Part shown: positions 1 through 7,673 of the stretch, piece after piece | Layout: every line of letters begins with the position of its first letter | Numbering within the stretch: position 1 is the first letter of the stretch | Assembly (NCBI GenBank): GCA_965227045.1 | Contig: OZ245718.1 | Span: 992,001 to 1,056,000 of the forward strand | DNA: 64,000 nucleotides | Direction of reading: 5' to 3' | DNA from: UBA10649 sp965227045 | Lineage (GTDB): Bacteria; Actinomycetota; Actinomycetes; S36-B12 | Notes under the pieces: model-generated | What the model was told of the DNA's origin: nothing | Databases searched by the model: none | The model's input: only the letters and a program-made list of their open reading frames with translations | Program-made: the position numbers and the translations under genes

Positions 1-1
1 A

Positions 2-505
2 GTCCACGACGGCCGCGATGTGCTGCGTCGCCTGGTCTCCCAGGTCAGCAACCCGGTTCGCTGGGACCTCTGCATGAGCGCGATGGCCGATCTCGGCGTC
101 ACGGCGATCATCGAGATCCCGCCCGCCGGAACGCTGGTCGGCTTGGCCAAGCGCGCCCTGCCGGGCGTCGAGACGCTCGCTGTCAAGACGCCCGATGACC
201 TGCCCGCCGCATGGCGCCTGATCGAGAAGCACGGCAAGCACGGCCACCTCGACGCCTCGCCCACGTGGCGCCTCCTCGTCGCGCCGATCAAGGGCACCTT
301 CCGGAAGGGCGAGCCACTCGCCGAGGGCGATGAGGTCGCCAAGGACACCGTCGTCGGCATCGTCGAGACCCTGCGTGAGTCGATCCCGGTTGTCGCCCCG
401 CACGGCGGCACGGTCGTTGAATGGCTCGTCGAGGAAGGCGATCCGGTCGCCCCTGGACAGCCGATCATCCGGCTCCACCCCCTCGCCCAGGAGGCAACAG
501 CGTGA
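2..505 (+). CDS. fabD: Malonyl-CoA:ACP transacylase, C-terminal part, with a BCCP-like tail (5' end off window)
   Basis: The 5' end lies outside the window; reading is open from base 2. The first ~80 residues look like the C-terminal part of FabD, which moves malonyl from CoA to ACP to start FAS-II, and the following genes are fabH, acpP and fabF. The catalytic Ser/His region is not visible here. From about base 260 a second domain resembles biotin carboxyl carrier protein: an APIKGTF segment matches the BCCP SPMVGTF region, followed by GDEV, VGIVETLR and GGTVVEWLVEEGDPV. Where BCCP has EAMKM with the biotinylated Lys, this has ETLRE, so the modifiable Lys is replaced by Arg. Plain FabD proteins are about 300-320 aa and lack this tail. 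The FabD call rests on context and the C-terminal match; the tail's function is unknown. Confidence 0.82.
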   Translation, partial: VHDGRDVLRRLVSQVSNPVRWDLCMSAMADLGVTAIIEIPPAGTLVGLAKRALPGVETLAVKTPDDLPAAWRLIEKHGKHGHLDASPTWRLLVAPIKGTFRKGEPLAEGDEVAKDTVVGIVETLRESIPVVAPHGGTVVEWLVEEGDPVAPGQPIIRLHPLAQEATA

Positions 506-1506
506 GCGCCGCCATCACCCCTGCCGTCGGCGCCAAGTACGCGCGCATCATGTCCGTCGCCGGCTACCGTCCCGATCGCATCGTCACCAATGCGGAGATC
601 TGCGAGCAGATCGACTCGACGGACGAGTGGATCCGGGAGCGCTCTGGCATCATCGAGCGTCGCTACGCCGCCCCTGACGAGACCGTCGTCGACCTAGCCG
701 TCGCAGCCGGGCGCAAGGCCCTCGCGGCGTCGGGCATCTCCGCCGACCAGCTCGGCATGGTCATGCTCGCCACCGTCACGCATCCGTACCAGACGCCGTC
801 GGCAGCCGTCGAGGTCGCAGCACAACTCGGCGCGACCCACTCCGGAGCTGTCGATCTCAGCGCCGCGTGCGCCGGCTTCTGCTACGGCGTGACGATGGCC
901 AGCGACATGATCCGCGGCGGCAGCGCCGAGTACGTGCTGCTGATCGGCGTCGAGAAGCTGACCGACTGGGTCAACCCGGCCGACCGCGGAACCGCATTCT
1001 TGTTCGCCGACGGTGCGGGTGCCGCAGTGCTCGGCCCCTCTGACGTGCCGGCAATCGGGCCCGTCGTGTGGGGCTCCGATGGCGCACAGAAGGACGCCAT
1101 CACCATGACCCAGTCGATGATCGACTACCGCGACAACGGCGGGCCTATCTTCCCGACGCTCACCATGCAGGGCCAGCAGGTGTTCCGCTGGGCCGTCGGC
1201 GAGATGTCGAAGGTCGCGCAGACCGCCCTCGACGTTGCCGGCGTCGACGCGAACGACCTCGACGCGTTCATCCCTCATCAGGCCAACATGCGCATCACCG
1301 ATGCCATGGTGCGAGCGATCAAGCTTCCCGAGCACGTCCCCGTCGCTCGCGACATCGCCTATACGGGCAACACCTCGGCGGCCTCAGTACCGTTGGCCAT
1401 GGAGCGCATGCTGGAGTCCGGGGAAATCCCGCACGGTGGCACTGCACTCCTGATCGGCTTTGGTGCAGGCCTCGTGTTCGCTGCTCAGGTCGTCACGCTT
1501 CCCTAG
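502..1506 (+). CDS. fabH: Beta-ketoacyl-ACP synthase III
   Basis: FabH condenses an acyl-CoA primer with malonyl-ACP, the first elongation step of type II fatty acid synthesis. The GTG start at 502 overlaps the fabD stop (GTGA) and has GGAGG 7 nt upstream; an ATG further upstream would lie inside fabD. The product is 334 aa, the usual FabH length. The catalytic triad is in place: Cys123 in SAACAGF, His259 in IPHQANMR and Asn290 in TGNTSAAS. The C-terminal GFGAGLVFAAQV matches the family. The overlap implies translational coupling with fabD. Confidence 0.96.
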   Translation: MSAAITPAVGAKYARIMSVAGYRPDRIVTNAEICEQIDSTDEWIRERSGIIERRYAAPDETVVDLAVAAGRKALAASGISADQLGMVMLATVTHPYQTPSAAVEVAAQLGATHSGAVDLSAACAGFCYGVTMASDMIRGGSAEYVLLIGVEKLTDWVNPADRGTAFLFADGAGAAVLGPSDVPAIGPVVWGSDGAQKDAITMTQSMIDYRDNGGPIFPTLTMQGQQVFRWAVGEMSKVAQTALDVAGVDANDLDAFIPHQANMRITDAMVRAIKLPEHVPVARDIAYTGNTSAASVPLAMERMLESGEIPHGGTALLIGFGAGLVFAAQVVTLP

Positions 1507-1552
1507 CCCGACCCGCACGCCCCGAATTGCACAACGAACGAAAGGGAAACAC

Positions 1553-1795
1553 ATGAGCCAGGACATCCTGGAAGGCCTCGCCACCATCGTCAACGAGGTC
1601 GCAGGCGTGCCCGTAGAGGACGTTCAGCCCGACAAGTCCTTCGTCGACGACCTGGACATCGACTCGCTGTCGATGGTCGAGGTTGTCATGGCGGCGGAGG
1701 ACAAGTGGGGCGTGAAGATCCCCGACAGCGAGGTCAAGAACCTCAAGACGGTCGGCGACGCCGTCAGCTTCATCGCTGCGAACCAGAACCAGTAG
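1553..1795 (+). CDS. acpP: Acyl carrier protein
   Basis: The ATG at 1553 follows an AAAGGGAAA purine tract, giving an 80-aa acidic protein. Ser38 in DIDSLSMVEV is the 4'-phosphopantetheine attachment site (consensus DSL). The helix II sequence after it and the acidic character match ACPs. It carries growing acyl chains between FabD, FabH and FabF, encoded by the neighbouring genes. A 104-nt gap with a strong hairpin separates it from fabF, which may lower downstream transcription or protect the abundant acpP message. Confidence 0.97.
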   Translation: MSQDILEGLATIVNEVAGVPVEDVQPDKSFVDDLDIDSLSMVEVVMAAEDKWGVKIPDSEVKNLKTVGDAVSFIAANQNQ

Positions 1796-1804
1796 CGCGC
1801 ACGC

Positions 1805-1861
1805 CGACCTTGAGGTTGGCGTGGATTTCCATCCGGATTTTCCACGCCAACCTCAAGGTCG
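1805..1861. repeat. Long intergenic hairpin A (21-bp perfect stem)
   Basis: Bases 1805-1825 pair perfectly with 1841-1861, with a 15-nt loop that contains the small palindrome ATCCGGAT. The stem includes CGACCTTGAGGTT. There is no T-run. It lies between the co-directional acpP and fabF genes, so it may act as a partial terminator or a 3' stabiliser. Its outer stem matches that of the hairpin at 63232-63292, which suggests a repeated element. Confidence 0.85.
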
Positions 1862-1899
1862 CGGGCTGAACACGCGGTAATCGCATTAGGAGGGATCCA

Positions 1900-3132
1900 A
1901 TGACCACGCAGGTTGTCGTGACGGGCATGGGCATGACGACGCCCATCGGCGGCGATGTCGCCACCTCCTGGGCAGCCGCCCTCGCCGGGACCTCAGGCAT
2001 CAGCCTCCTCGACGAGGACTGGATCGCCGATCAGCCGGCCAAGATCGCCGGCCGCATGGCGGTCAACCCGGCCGAGGTCCTCGATCGCGTCGAGGCCCGC
2101 CGCATGGACCGCTCCCAGCAGGCCGCACTTGTCGCCGCGCGCGAGGCGTGGGCCCAGGCCGGCGCTCCAGAAGTAGACCCCGAGCGTCTTGGCGCCGTGG
2201 TCGCGTCCGGCATCGGCGGCGTCACGTCGCTGCTCGACTCCTACGACATCCTGCGCGAGCGCGGACCCTCACGCATCTCGCCCCACATGGTCACGATGAT
2301 CATGCCCAACGGTCCTGCTGCGATCGTCGGACTGGAAGTCGGCGCGCAGGCTGGCATCCACACTCCCGTCAGCGCCTGCTCATCCGGCGCCGAGGCAATC
2401 TCGTTCGCAGCTCGGATGATCCAGACCGGTCGCGCTGACGTCGTCATCGCCGGCGGCACGGAGGCCGTCATCCACCCGATCACCATGGCCGGCTTCGCCG
2501 CGATGCGCGCGCTGTCGACCCGCAACGACGATCCGACGACCGCGTCGCGTCCCTACGACACCGGCCGCGACGGCTTCGTCATGGGCGAGGGCGCCGGCAT
2601 CGTCGTGCTCGAGAGCGCGGAGTTTGCCGCAGCTCGAGGCGCCACCGTCTACGGGATCTACGGCGGCGCCGGCCTGACGTCGAACGGCTACCACATCGCG
2701 CAGCCGGATCCGGAGGGCAAGGGATCCGCGCGCGCGATGGGCTTCGCGCTTGAGGACGCCGGTCTCACCACGGGCGACGTCGTTCACGTCAACGCGCACG
2801 CGACCTCGACGCCTCAGGGCGACGTGGCTGAGGCGACGGCCATCCGCCGCGCACTTGGTGCCGACACCGACCACGCGGTGGTCACGGCGACGAAGTCGAT
2901 GACCGGCCACCTGCTGGGCGGCGCTGGCGCCATCGAATCGATCTTCACGATCCTCGCGCTCCGCGACCGGCTCGTCCCGCCGACGGCAAACCTCGTCGAT
3001 CTCGACGCGGCCGTCACTCTCGACATCGCGACCGGCGAGCCCAGGCCGCTGCCCGCCGGGGACATCGCGGCGATCAACAACTCCTTCGGGTTCGGCGGGC
3101 ACGAAGTCGCCGTCGCCTTCCGGAGCGTCTGA
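1900..3132 (+). CDS. fabF: Beta-ketoacyl-ACP synthase II
   Basis: The ATG at 1900 has a strong AGGAGGG ribosome binding site. The 410-aa length is normal for KAS II. The Cys-His-His active site is complete: Cys160 in SACSSG, His300 in NAHATSTP and His337 in TGHLLGGAG. FabF elongates acyl-ACP chains with malonyl-ACP in the cytoplasm. Its stop is one base before the start of the carboxyltransferase gene. It corresponds in position to kasA/kasB in the mycobacterial FAS-II operon. Confidence 0.96.
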   Translation: MTTQVVVTGMGMTTPIGGDVATSWAAALAGTSGISLLDEDWIADQPAKIAGRMAVNPAEVLDRVEARRMDRSQQAALVAAREAWAQAGAPEVDPERLGAVVASGIGGVTSLLDSYDILRERGPSRISPHMVTMIMPNGPAAIVGLEVGAQAGIHTPVSACSSGAEAISFAARMIQTGRADVVIAGGTEAVIHPITMAGFAAMRALSTRNDDPTTASRPYDTGRDGFVMGEGAGIVVLESAEFAAARGATVYGIYGGAGLTSNGYHIAQPDPEGKGSARAMGFALEDAGLTTGDVVHVNAHATSTPQGDVAEATAIRRALGADTDHAVVTATKSMTGHLLGGAGAIESIFTILALRDRLVPPTANLVDLDAAVTLDIATGEPRPLPAGDIAAINNSFGFGGHEVAVAFRSV

Positions 3133-3133
3133 C

Positions 3134-4537
3134 ATGACAACCGCCACCACTGAGCCGGCGATCGACCCGCGGTCCCCGCAGGCACGACTGGCCGCATTCT
3201 TCGATGACGGCCAGTACACGACGATCACCCCCGAGGACGATCGCGGCGTCGTCGCCGCCATTGGGCGCACCCACGGCACGCATGTCGTCGCCTTCGCCAC
3301 CGACCCGACGGTCCAGGGCGGAGCGATGGGCATCGAGGGCTGCCGCGCGATCGTCACCGCATACGACCGGGCGTTCGCCGATTCGGCTCCGATCGTGGGC
3401 CTGTGGTACTCAGGCGGTGCCCGGCTGCGCGAGGGCGTAGCGAGCCTCGATGCGGTCGGCCGTGTGTTCGCGGCGATGACCCGCGCATCCGGCAAGGTTC
3501 CGCAGATCTCCGTCGTCCTCGGCCCGGCCGCGGGCGGTGCGGCCTACGGGCCGGCGTTGACGGACATCGTCGTCCTCGGACCAAGCGGTCGAATCTTCGT
3601 CACCGGCCCCGAGGTCGTCAGGTCGGTCACCGGCGAGGACGTCGACATGGACCGGCTCGGCGGGCCCGAGCCGCACGGACGCCGCAGCGGCGTCGTCCAC
3701 ATCACGACCGACAGCGATGCCGAGGCGATGGAGAAGGGCCGCACGCTCTGTGCGCTGCTCGGCCATCAGGGCTCGCTCGACATCGACTCGATCGAGGACG
3801 TCGACCTCGGCGCCTCGCTGCCGGAGTCATCGCGACGCGCATACGACGTGCACCCGCTGGTGGAGGCCTTCCTCGACGAGGGAACGCTCGTCGAACTGCA
3901 TGCCAAGTGGGCACCGAACATCATGGTCGGCCTCGGGCGCCTCGGCGGCCGCACGGTTGGCATCGTCGCCAACAACCCGCTTCGCCTGGGCGGCTGCCTG
4001 GATTCATCGAGCGCCGAGAAGGCCTCACGTTTCGTGCGAATGTGCGACGCGTTCGCCGTGCCGCTTGTCGTCCTCGTCGACGTGCCCGGCTACCTGCCCG
4101 GCGTCGGGCAGGAGTGGGACGGCGTCGTCCGACGCGGCGCGAAGCTGCTGCATGCCTTTGCCGAATGCGTCGTGCCGCGCGTCACCGTCGTCACCCGCAA
4201 GGCGTACGGCGGCGCCTACATCGCGATGAACGCCGCCTCACTGGGCGCCACGCGTGTTTATGCGTGGCCGAACGCCGAGGTGGCGGTCATGGGCGCGGTC
4301 GCGGCCATCCGGATCCTGCACCGCAGGCGGCTGGCCGAGGTGCCCGAGGACGCGCGCGCTCAGGTCGAGTTGGAACTGGCAGCCGAGCACGAGGTCATCT
4401 CCGGCGGGATCGCCCGAGCGCTTGAGACCGGAGTGGTCGACGAGGTCGTGGCTCCCGACAAGACCCGCCGCACGGTGGCGCAGGTGCTGCTGGACACCCC
4501 AGGCGTCCGCGGGCAGCACGGCAACATCCCGCTCTAG
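3134..4537 (+). CDS. accD: Acyl-CoA carboxylase carboxyltransferase (beta) subunit, AccD6-like by position
   Basis: This 467-aa protein has both crotonase-fold halves of the acyl-CoA carboxylase carboxyltransferase. The N half has the GPAAGGAAYGPALTD oxyanion region; the C half has VDVPGYLPG and RKAYGGAYIAMN. These subunits move carboxyl from biotinyl carrier to acetyl- or propionyl-CoA. In Mycobacterium tuberculosis, AccD6 (473 aa) ends the FAS-II operon and supplies malonyl-CoA; this gene has the same position and similar length. No alpha (biotinylated) subunit is in the window. Substrate preference cannot be read from sequence alone. A strong hairpin follows the stop. Confidence 0.9.
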   Translation: MTTATTEPAIDPRSPQARLAAFFDDGQYTTITPEDDRGVVAAIGRTHGTHVVAFATDPTVQGGAMGIEGCRAIVTAYDRAFADSAPIVGLWYSGGARLREGVASLDAVGRVFAAMTRASGKVPQISVVLGPAAGGAAYGPALTDIVVLGPSGRIFVTGPEVVRSVTGEDVDMDRLGGPEPHGRRSGVVHITTDSDAEAMEKGRTLCALLGHQGSLDIDSIEDVDLGASLPESSRRAYDVHPLVEAFLDEGTLVELHAKWAPNIMVGLGRLGGRTVGIVANNPLRLGGCLDSSSAEKASRFVRMCDAFAVPLVVLVDVPGYLPGVGQEWDGVVRRGAKLLHAFAECVVPRVTVVTRKAYGGAYIAMNAASLGATRVYAWPNAEVAVMGAVAAIRILHRRRLAEVPEDARAQVELELAAEHEVISGGIARALETGVVDEVVAPDKTRRTVAQVLLDTPGVRGQHGNIPL

Positions 4538-4540
4538 AAA

Positions 4541-4620
4541 TGAACCGCCTCCCGGGTCAAATCGGGGTTCCGGGTGCCAAATGCGCCCAGTTCCGCAGAT
4601 TTGACCCGGGAGGCGGTTCA
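4541..4620. terminator. Bidirectional hairpin B (23-bp perfect stem) between convergent genes
   Basis: Bases 4541-4563 pair perfectly with 4598-4620 around a 34-nt loop. It fills the gap between the carboxyltransferase stop (4537) and the DUF3145 stop (4626), so it can end transcription from both sides. It has no obvious U-tract; high-GC actinobacteria often use such terminators. The stem sequence differs from hairpins A and C. Confidence 0.85.
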
Positions 4621-4625
4621 ATTCG

Positions 4626-5168
4626 TTAGACGACCTGGTGGAGGACGCGGACCGTTGAGCCCTCGTGCGCGCAGCGGTAGGGCTCGAGCTCCTCATCCCA
4701 CGGCTGGCCGATGAGGCGGGCAATCTCCTCGACGATCGGCTCTCCGGTGACCGCAGCCTGCAGGACGGCGGCCTTGAGCCGGTCCTCGGGCACCATGACG
4801 TCTCCGTGGACGCCGATGGTCGCGCGGAACAGGCCGAGGGTCGGCGTCGACGAGAACCGCTCGCCCTCGCGGCCCGGACTGGGGTCCTCGGTCACCTCGT
4901 GGCGGACCTGAGTGAAGGCGTGCAGCGCACTGGCCAGCTTGGCACCGGTGCCAGGCGGCCCGCTCCAGACAAGCTCGGCGCGCACCATGCCAGGAGCGAT
5001 GGGCTGGTCGGCCCAGTCGATGTGCACCTCGTTGCCGAACACGCGGGCGAGCGCCCACTCCAGGTGCGCGCTGACTGCACGCGCACATGAATGGACGAAG
5101 ACCACGCCTCGCGCCTTGCCGGGTTCGGCCGCGCCTGACGTGCCCTTGACGTTCATGACGATCGTCAT
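4626..5168 (-). CDS. DUF3145 family protein
   Basis: This 180-aa protein matches the actinobacterial DUF3145 family, which commonly sits beside the fatty acid synthesis cluster. Visible features are GVVFVHSCARAV and HLEWALARVFG near the N terminus, and a C terminus with EIARLIGQPWDEELEPYR. No catalytic motif is recognisable and the function is unknown. The start ATG at 5168 has AAGGAGG 6 nt upstream; a second in-frame ATG lies 12 nt downstream. It is convergent with the FAS-II operon and divergent from bioY. Confidence 0.85.
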   Translation of the reverse strand: MTIVMNVKGTSGAAEPGKARGVVFVHSCARAVSAHLEWALARVFGNEVHIDWADQPIAPGMVRAELVWSGPPGTGAKLASALHAFTQVRHEVTEDPSPGREGERFSSTPTLGLFRATIGVHGDVMVPEDRLKAAVLQAAVTGEPIVEEIARLIGQPWDEELEPYRCAHEGSTVRVLHQVV

Positions 5169-5330
5169 GTGTGGCCTCCTTCGAGTGTCGCCTTCCCCTG
5201 CGTCCTCGATGGAGTGCCTGCGGTGCTGAACGTCACATTGAGAATAGCGTCCCTGATGACGATGCACGCAACGCCGCCCCGCGTGTTCGATAGTGTTCGG
5301 CCGACGTCGCAGATCGATCCCGGAGGAACC

Positions 5331-5930
5331 ATGGCCATCGCCGCACCCCAGCCCCGCGTCATTGCTGACGTATTCGGCCGCTCAGCGGTCCGCAATGTGG
5401 TCCTCGTTGCTGGAGGTGCCGCGTTCGTCGGGCTCTCCGCGCAGATCGCCTTCTACCTGCCGTGGAACTCGGCCGTACCGGTAACTCTCCAGACCTTCGC
5501 CGTGGTTCTCGCCGCCGGTGCGCTCGGCTCTCTTCGTGGTGCGGCCGCCATGGCCCTGTACGCCCTCCTCGGCGGGATCGGCCTGCCGTGGTTCGCGCAC
5601 GGCTCGAGCGGTTGGGGCGGCGCGGCGTTCGGCTACATCCTCGGCTTCATCGTCGCCGCGTTCATCGTCGGCAAGCTCGCCGAGAACGGCGCGACCCGTA
5701 ACTTCTGGCGCGCGGCCGGCCTGATGATCCTGGGCAACGTCATCATCTACGCCATCGGCGCCACCTGGCTTAAGTTCAACCTCGACGTCCCGTGGTTCGG
5801 CGAGGCGTCGGCCTGGGCCTACGGTGTGAAGGACTTCCTCATCGGCGACCTGATCAAGATCCTCGCCGCTGCCGGACTGCTCCCCCTGACGTGGCAACTG
5901 CTCCGCAAGTCGGGCCTGACCGACAAGTAG
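5331..5930 (+). CDS. bioY: BioY biotin transporter S component
   Basis: This 199-aa integral membrane protein is the substrate-binding component of an ECF-type biotin uptake system. The BioY pattern is clear: a first helix with QIAFYLPW, then VPVTLQTFAV, GALLGSLRG-like and YALLGGIGLPWF segments, and a C-terminal GDLIKILAA helix. GGAGG 5 nt before ATG 5331 fixes the start. No BioM/BioN (ATPase and transmembrane) genes are adjacent, so it would either use shared ECF subunits or work alone. Placement beside a biotin-dependent carboxylase gene is functionally logical. Confidence 0.93.
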   Translation: MAIAAPQPRVIADVFGRSAVRNVVLVAGGAAFVGLSAQIAFYLPWNSAVPVTLQTFAVVLAAGALGSLRGAAAMALYALLGGIGLPWFAHGSSGWGGAAFGYILGFIVAAFIVGKLAENGATRNFWRAAGLMILGNVIIYAIGATWLKFNLDVPWFGEASAWAYGVKDFLIGDLIKILAAAGLLPLTWQLLRKSGLTDK

Positions 5931-5943
5931 TCGCCCGCGCGGG

Positions 5944-5970
5944 CAATCCGGGAGGCTGACGGCTCCGAAT
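5944..5970 (+). promoter_or_regulatory. SigK-type promoter of the molybdoenzyme gene
   Basis: CAATCC at 5944-5949 and CCGAAT at 5965-5970 are separated by 15 nt. The same arrangement occurs upstream of the fasciclin gene. It resembles the mycobacterial SigK motif as I remember it (CCATCC/CCGAAT). Transcription would begin at or next to GTG 5978, giving a leaderless mRNA. Confidence 0.68.
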
Positions 5971-5977
5971 AGGAGTC

Positions 5978-7561
5978 GTGGAGAACTCACCGGACGTCCA
6001 GCCCGAAGCACCAGCAGCCCGCAGGCCGCGCAGCGCCCTGCCGATCTGGCTCGCCGCCCTCACCGGGGTGGTCGCGGTCGGCGCAGGCGTCGCCGTAGCC
6101 CACTTCATCGCCGCCTTCACCGGGCCGAGCGCATCCCCGCTCGTGGCGGTCGGCAGCGCCTTCATCGACCTGACGCCAACCTGGCTGAAGGAATTCGCCG
6201 TCGAGAAGTTCGGCACTGCCGACAAGCCCATCCTGATCGGCAGCATCTCCGCCGTCCTGCTGCTCATGTCGGCGCTTGCCGGCGTGCTGGCCAGAAGATG
6301 GCGCATCGTCGGCTGCGTCACGGTCGGCCTCGTCGGCGTGATCGCCGCGGTCGCCGCGATGAGCCGTCCCGATGCGACGCCCATAGACGTCGTCCCCGCC
6401 CTCGTCGGCGCCGTCGTCGCCGCCGGCACGCTCTACTGGATAACTCGACCGCGGGCAGCTGCGGCGGACGAGGCGGGCGAACCAGCACCTGGCCCCGCCC
6501 GACGCACCGTGCTCCTCGGCTCGCTAATCGTCGCTGGCGGCGCGGTCGTGGTCGGCGTGGTCGGCAACGTCATCGGTGGCAGCCTGCGCAATGTCGATGC
6601 CGCGCGTGCCGCGGTAAAGCTGCCCGTCCCGGCGGATCCGGCCGCTCCGCTCCCCGCGGGTGTCGACGTCAAGGTCGACGGGGTCAGCCCCTTCCGCGTG
6701 CCGAATGAGGACTTCTACCGGGTCGACACCGCGCTGGTCGTCCCGGCGATCGTCCCGGCCGACTGGGAGCTGTCGGTCGGCGGCATGGTCGACGAGCCGT
6801 ACACAATCTCCTACGACGAACTGCTCGCGATGCCCATGATCGAGCGCGACCTGACCCTCACCTGCGTGTCGAATGAGGTCGGCGGGCAGTACGTCGGCAA
6901 CGCGGTATGGCTGGGCGTGCGCCTGAAGGACGTGCTCACGCGGGCCGGGGTGCAAAAGAGCGCAGACCAGCTGTTCTCCCGGTCAAGCGACGGCTGGACC
7001 GCGAGTACGCCGATGGCCGCCGCCCTCGACGAGCGCGACGCGATCATCGCCGTGGCCATGAACGGCGAGCCGCTGCCCGCCGAGCACGGTTTCCCCGCGC
7101 GCATGGTGATCCCTGGCCTGTATGGATTCGTCTCCGCAACGAAGTGGCTTGTCTCGCTCGAGGCGTCGACGTATGCCAAGGACGAGGCGTACTGGACCCA
7201 GCGCGGCTGGGCCACCGACGCACCCATCCGCACCATGGCCCGTATCGAGGTGCCGCGTCCGCTGTCCACCGTGCAGGCGGGCGCGATTGCGATCGCCGGT
7301 ACTGCGTGGGCCCAGCATCGGGGCATCGAGCGTGTGGAGGTGCAGGTCGATGACGAGCCGTGGGGCGAGGCCCGTCTTGGCGAGGTGCCGAGCGTCGACA
7401 CGTGGCGACAGTGGTGGATCCCGTGGAACGCGAAGCCCGGCCGGCACATCATCCGTGCCCGCGCCACGGACAAGGACGGCAAGACCCAGCCTGATGCGCG
7501 CCTCACCCCGTTCCCCAGCGGAGCGCAGGGCTGGCACGAGGTCGTCGTCAATGTGACCTGA
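5978..7561 (+). CDS. Membrane-anchored sulfite-oxidase-family molybdoenzyme
   Basis: The 527-aa protein has about five N-terminal transmembrane helices (roughly residues 20-210), followed by an extracytoplasmic oxidoreductase molybdopterin domain (about 235-410) and a C-terminal immunoglobulin-like domain of the Mo-co dimerisation type. The LTCVSNEVGG motif carries the Cys expected to ligate molybdenum. Family members oxidise sulfite, or reduce S- and N-oxides such as methionine sulfoxide (MsrP/YedY); the substrate here is unknown. The GTG start at 5978 lies 7 nt after the CCGAAT -10 element, so the AGGAG at 5971 cannot be a normal ribosome site on a leaderless transcript. It is co-regulated, by inference, with the fasciclin gene downstream. 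Confidence 0.88.
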   Translation: MENSPDVQPEAPAARRPRSALPIWLAALTGVVAVGAGVAVAHFIAAFTGPSASPLVAVGSAFIDLTPTWLKEFAVEKFGTADKPILIGSISAVLLLMSALAGVLARRWRIVGCVTVGLVGVIAAVAAMSRPDATPIDVVPALVGAVVAAGTLYWITRPRAAAADEAGEPAPGPARRTVLLGSLIVAGGAVVVGVVGNVIGGSLRNVDAARAAVKLPVPADPAAPLPAGVDVKVDGVSPFRVPNEDFYRVDTALVVPAIVPADWELSVGGMVDEPYTISYDELLAMPMIERDLTLTCVSNEVGGQYVGNAVWLGVRLKDVLTRAGVQKSADQLFSRSSDGWTASTPMAAALDERDAIIAVAMNGEPLPAEHGFPARMVIPGLYGFVSATKWLVSLEASTYAKDEAYWTQRGWATDAPIRTMARIEVPRPLSTVQAGAIAIAGTAWAQHRGIERVEVQVDDEPWGEARLGEVPSVDTWRQWWIPWNAKPGRHIIRARATDKDGKTQPDARLTPFPSGAQGWHEVVVNVT

Positions 7562-7587
7562 GTCACGGAAAGTTTCTGCGATCGGTC

Positions 7588-7614
7588 CAATCCGGGTCGC
7601 GAGCAGCCCCGAAT
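7588..7614 (+). promoter_or_regulatory. SigK-type promoter of the fasciclin gene
   Basis: CAATCC at 7588-7593 and CCGAAT at 7609-7614 are separated by exactly 15 nt, identical in both hexamers and spacing to the site at 5944-5970. The leader to ATG 7674 is about 50 nt. The sigK gene lies just downstream. Confidence 0.7.
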
Positions 7615-7673
7615 TACCCATGACCGCCACGACAGGCGGAACCGAATTACTCGATCTAGCTCAGGAGATACCG

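Noticed and set aside
2380..3495. 371-aa open frame antisense to fabF and the carboxyltransferase gene
   Set aside because: It is a shadow of two certain genes; composition is Arg-rich and no domain is seen.
5221..5300. Biotin-responsive operator upstream of bioY
   Set aside because: Half-site-like GTTCG and TGAAC words occur, but no convincing palindrome was found.
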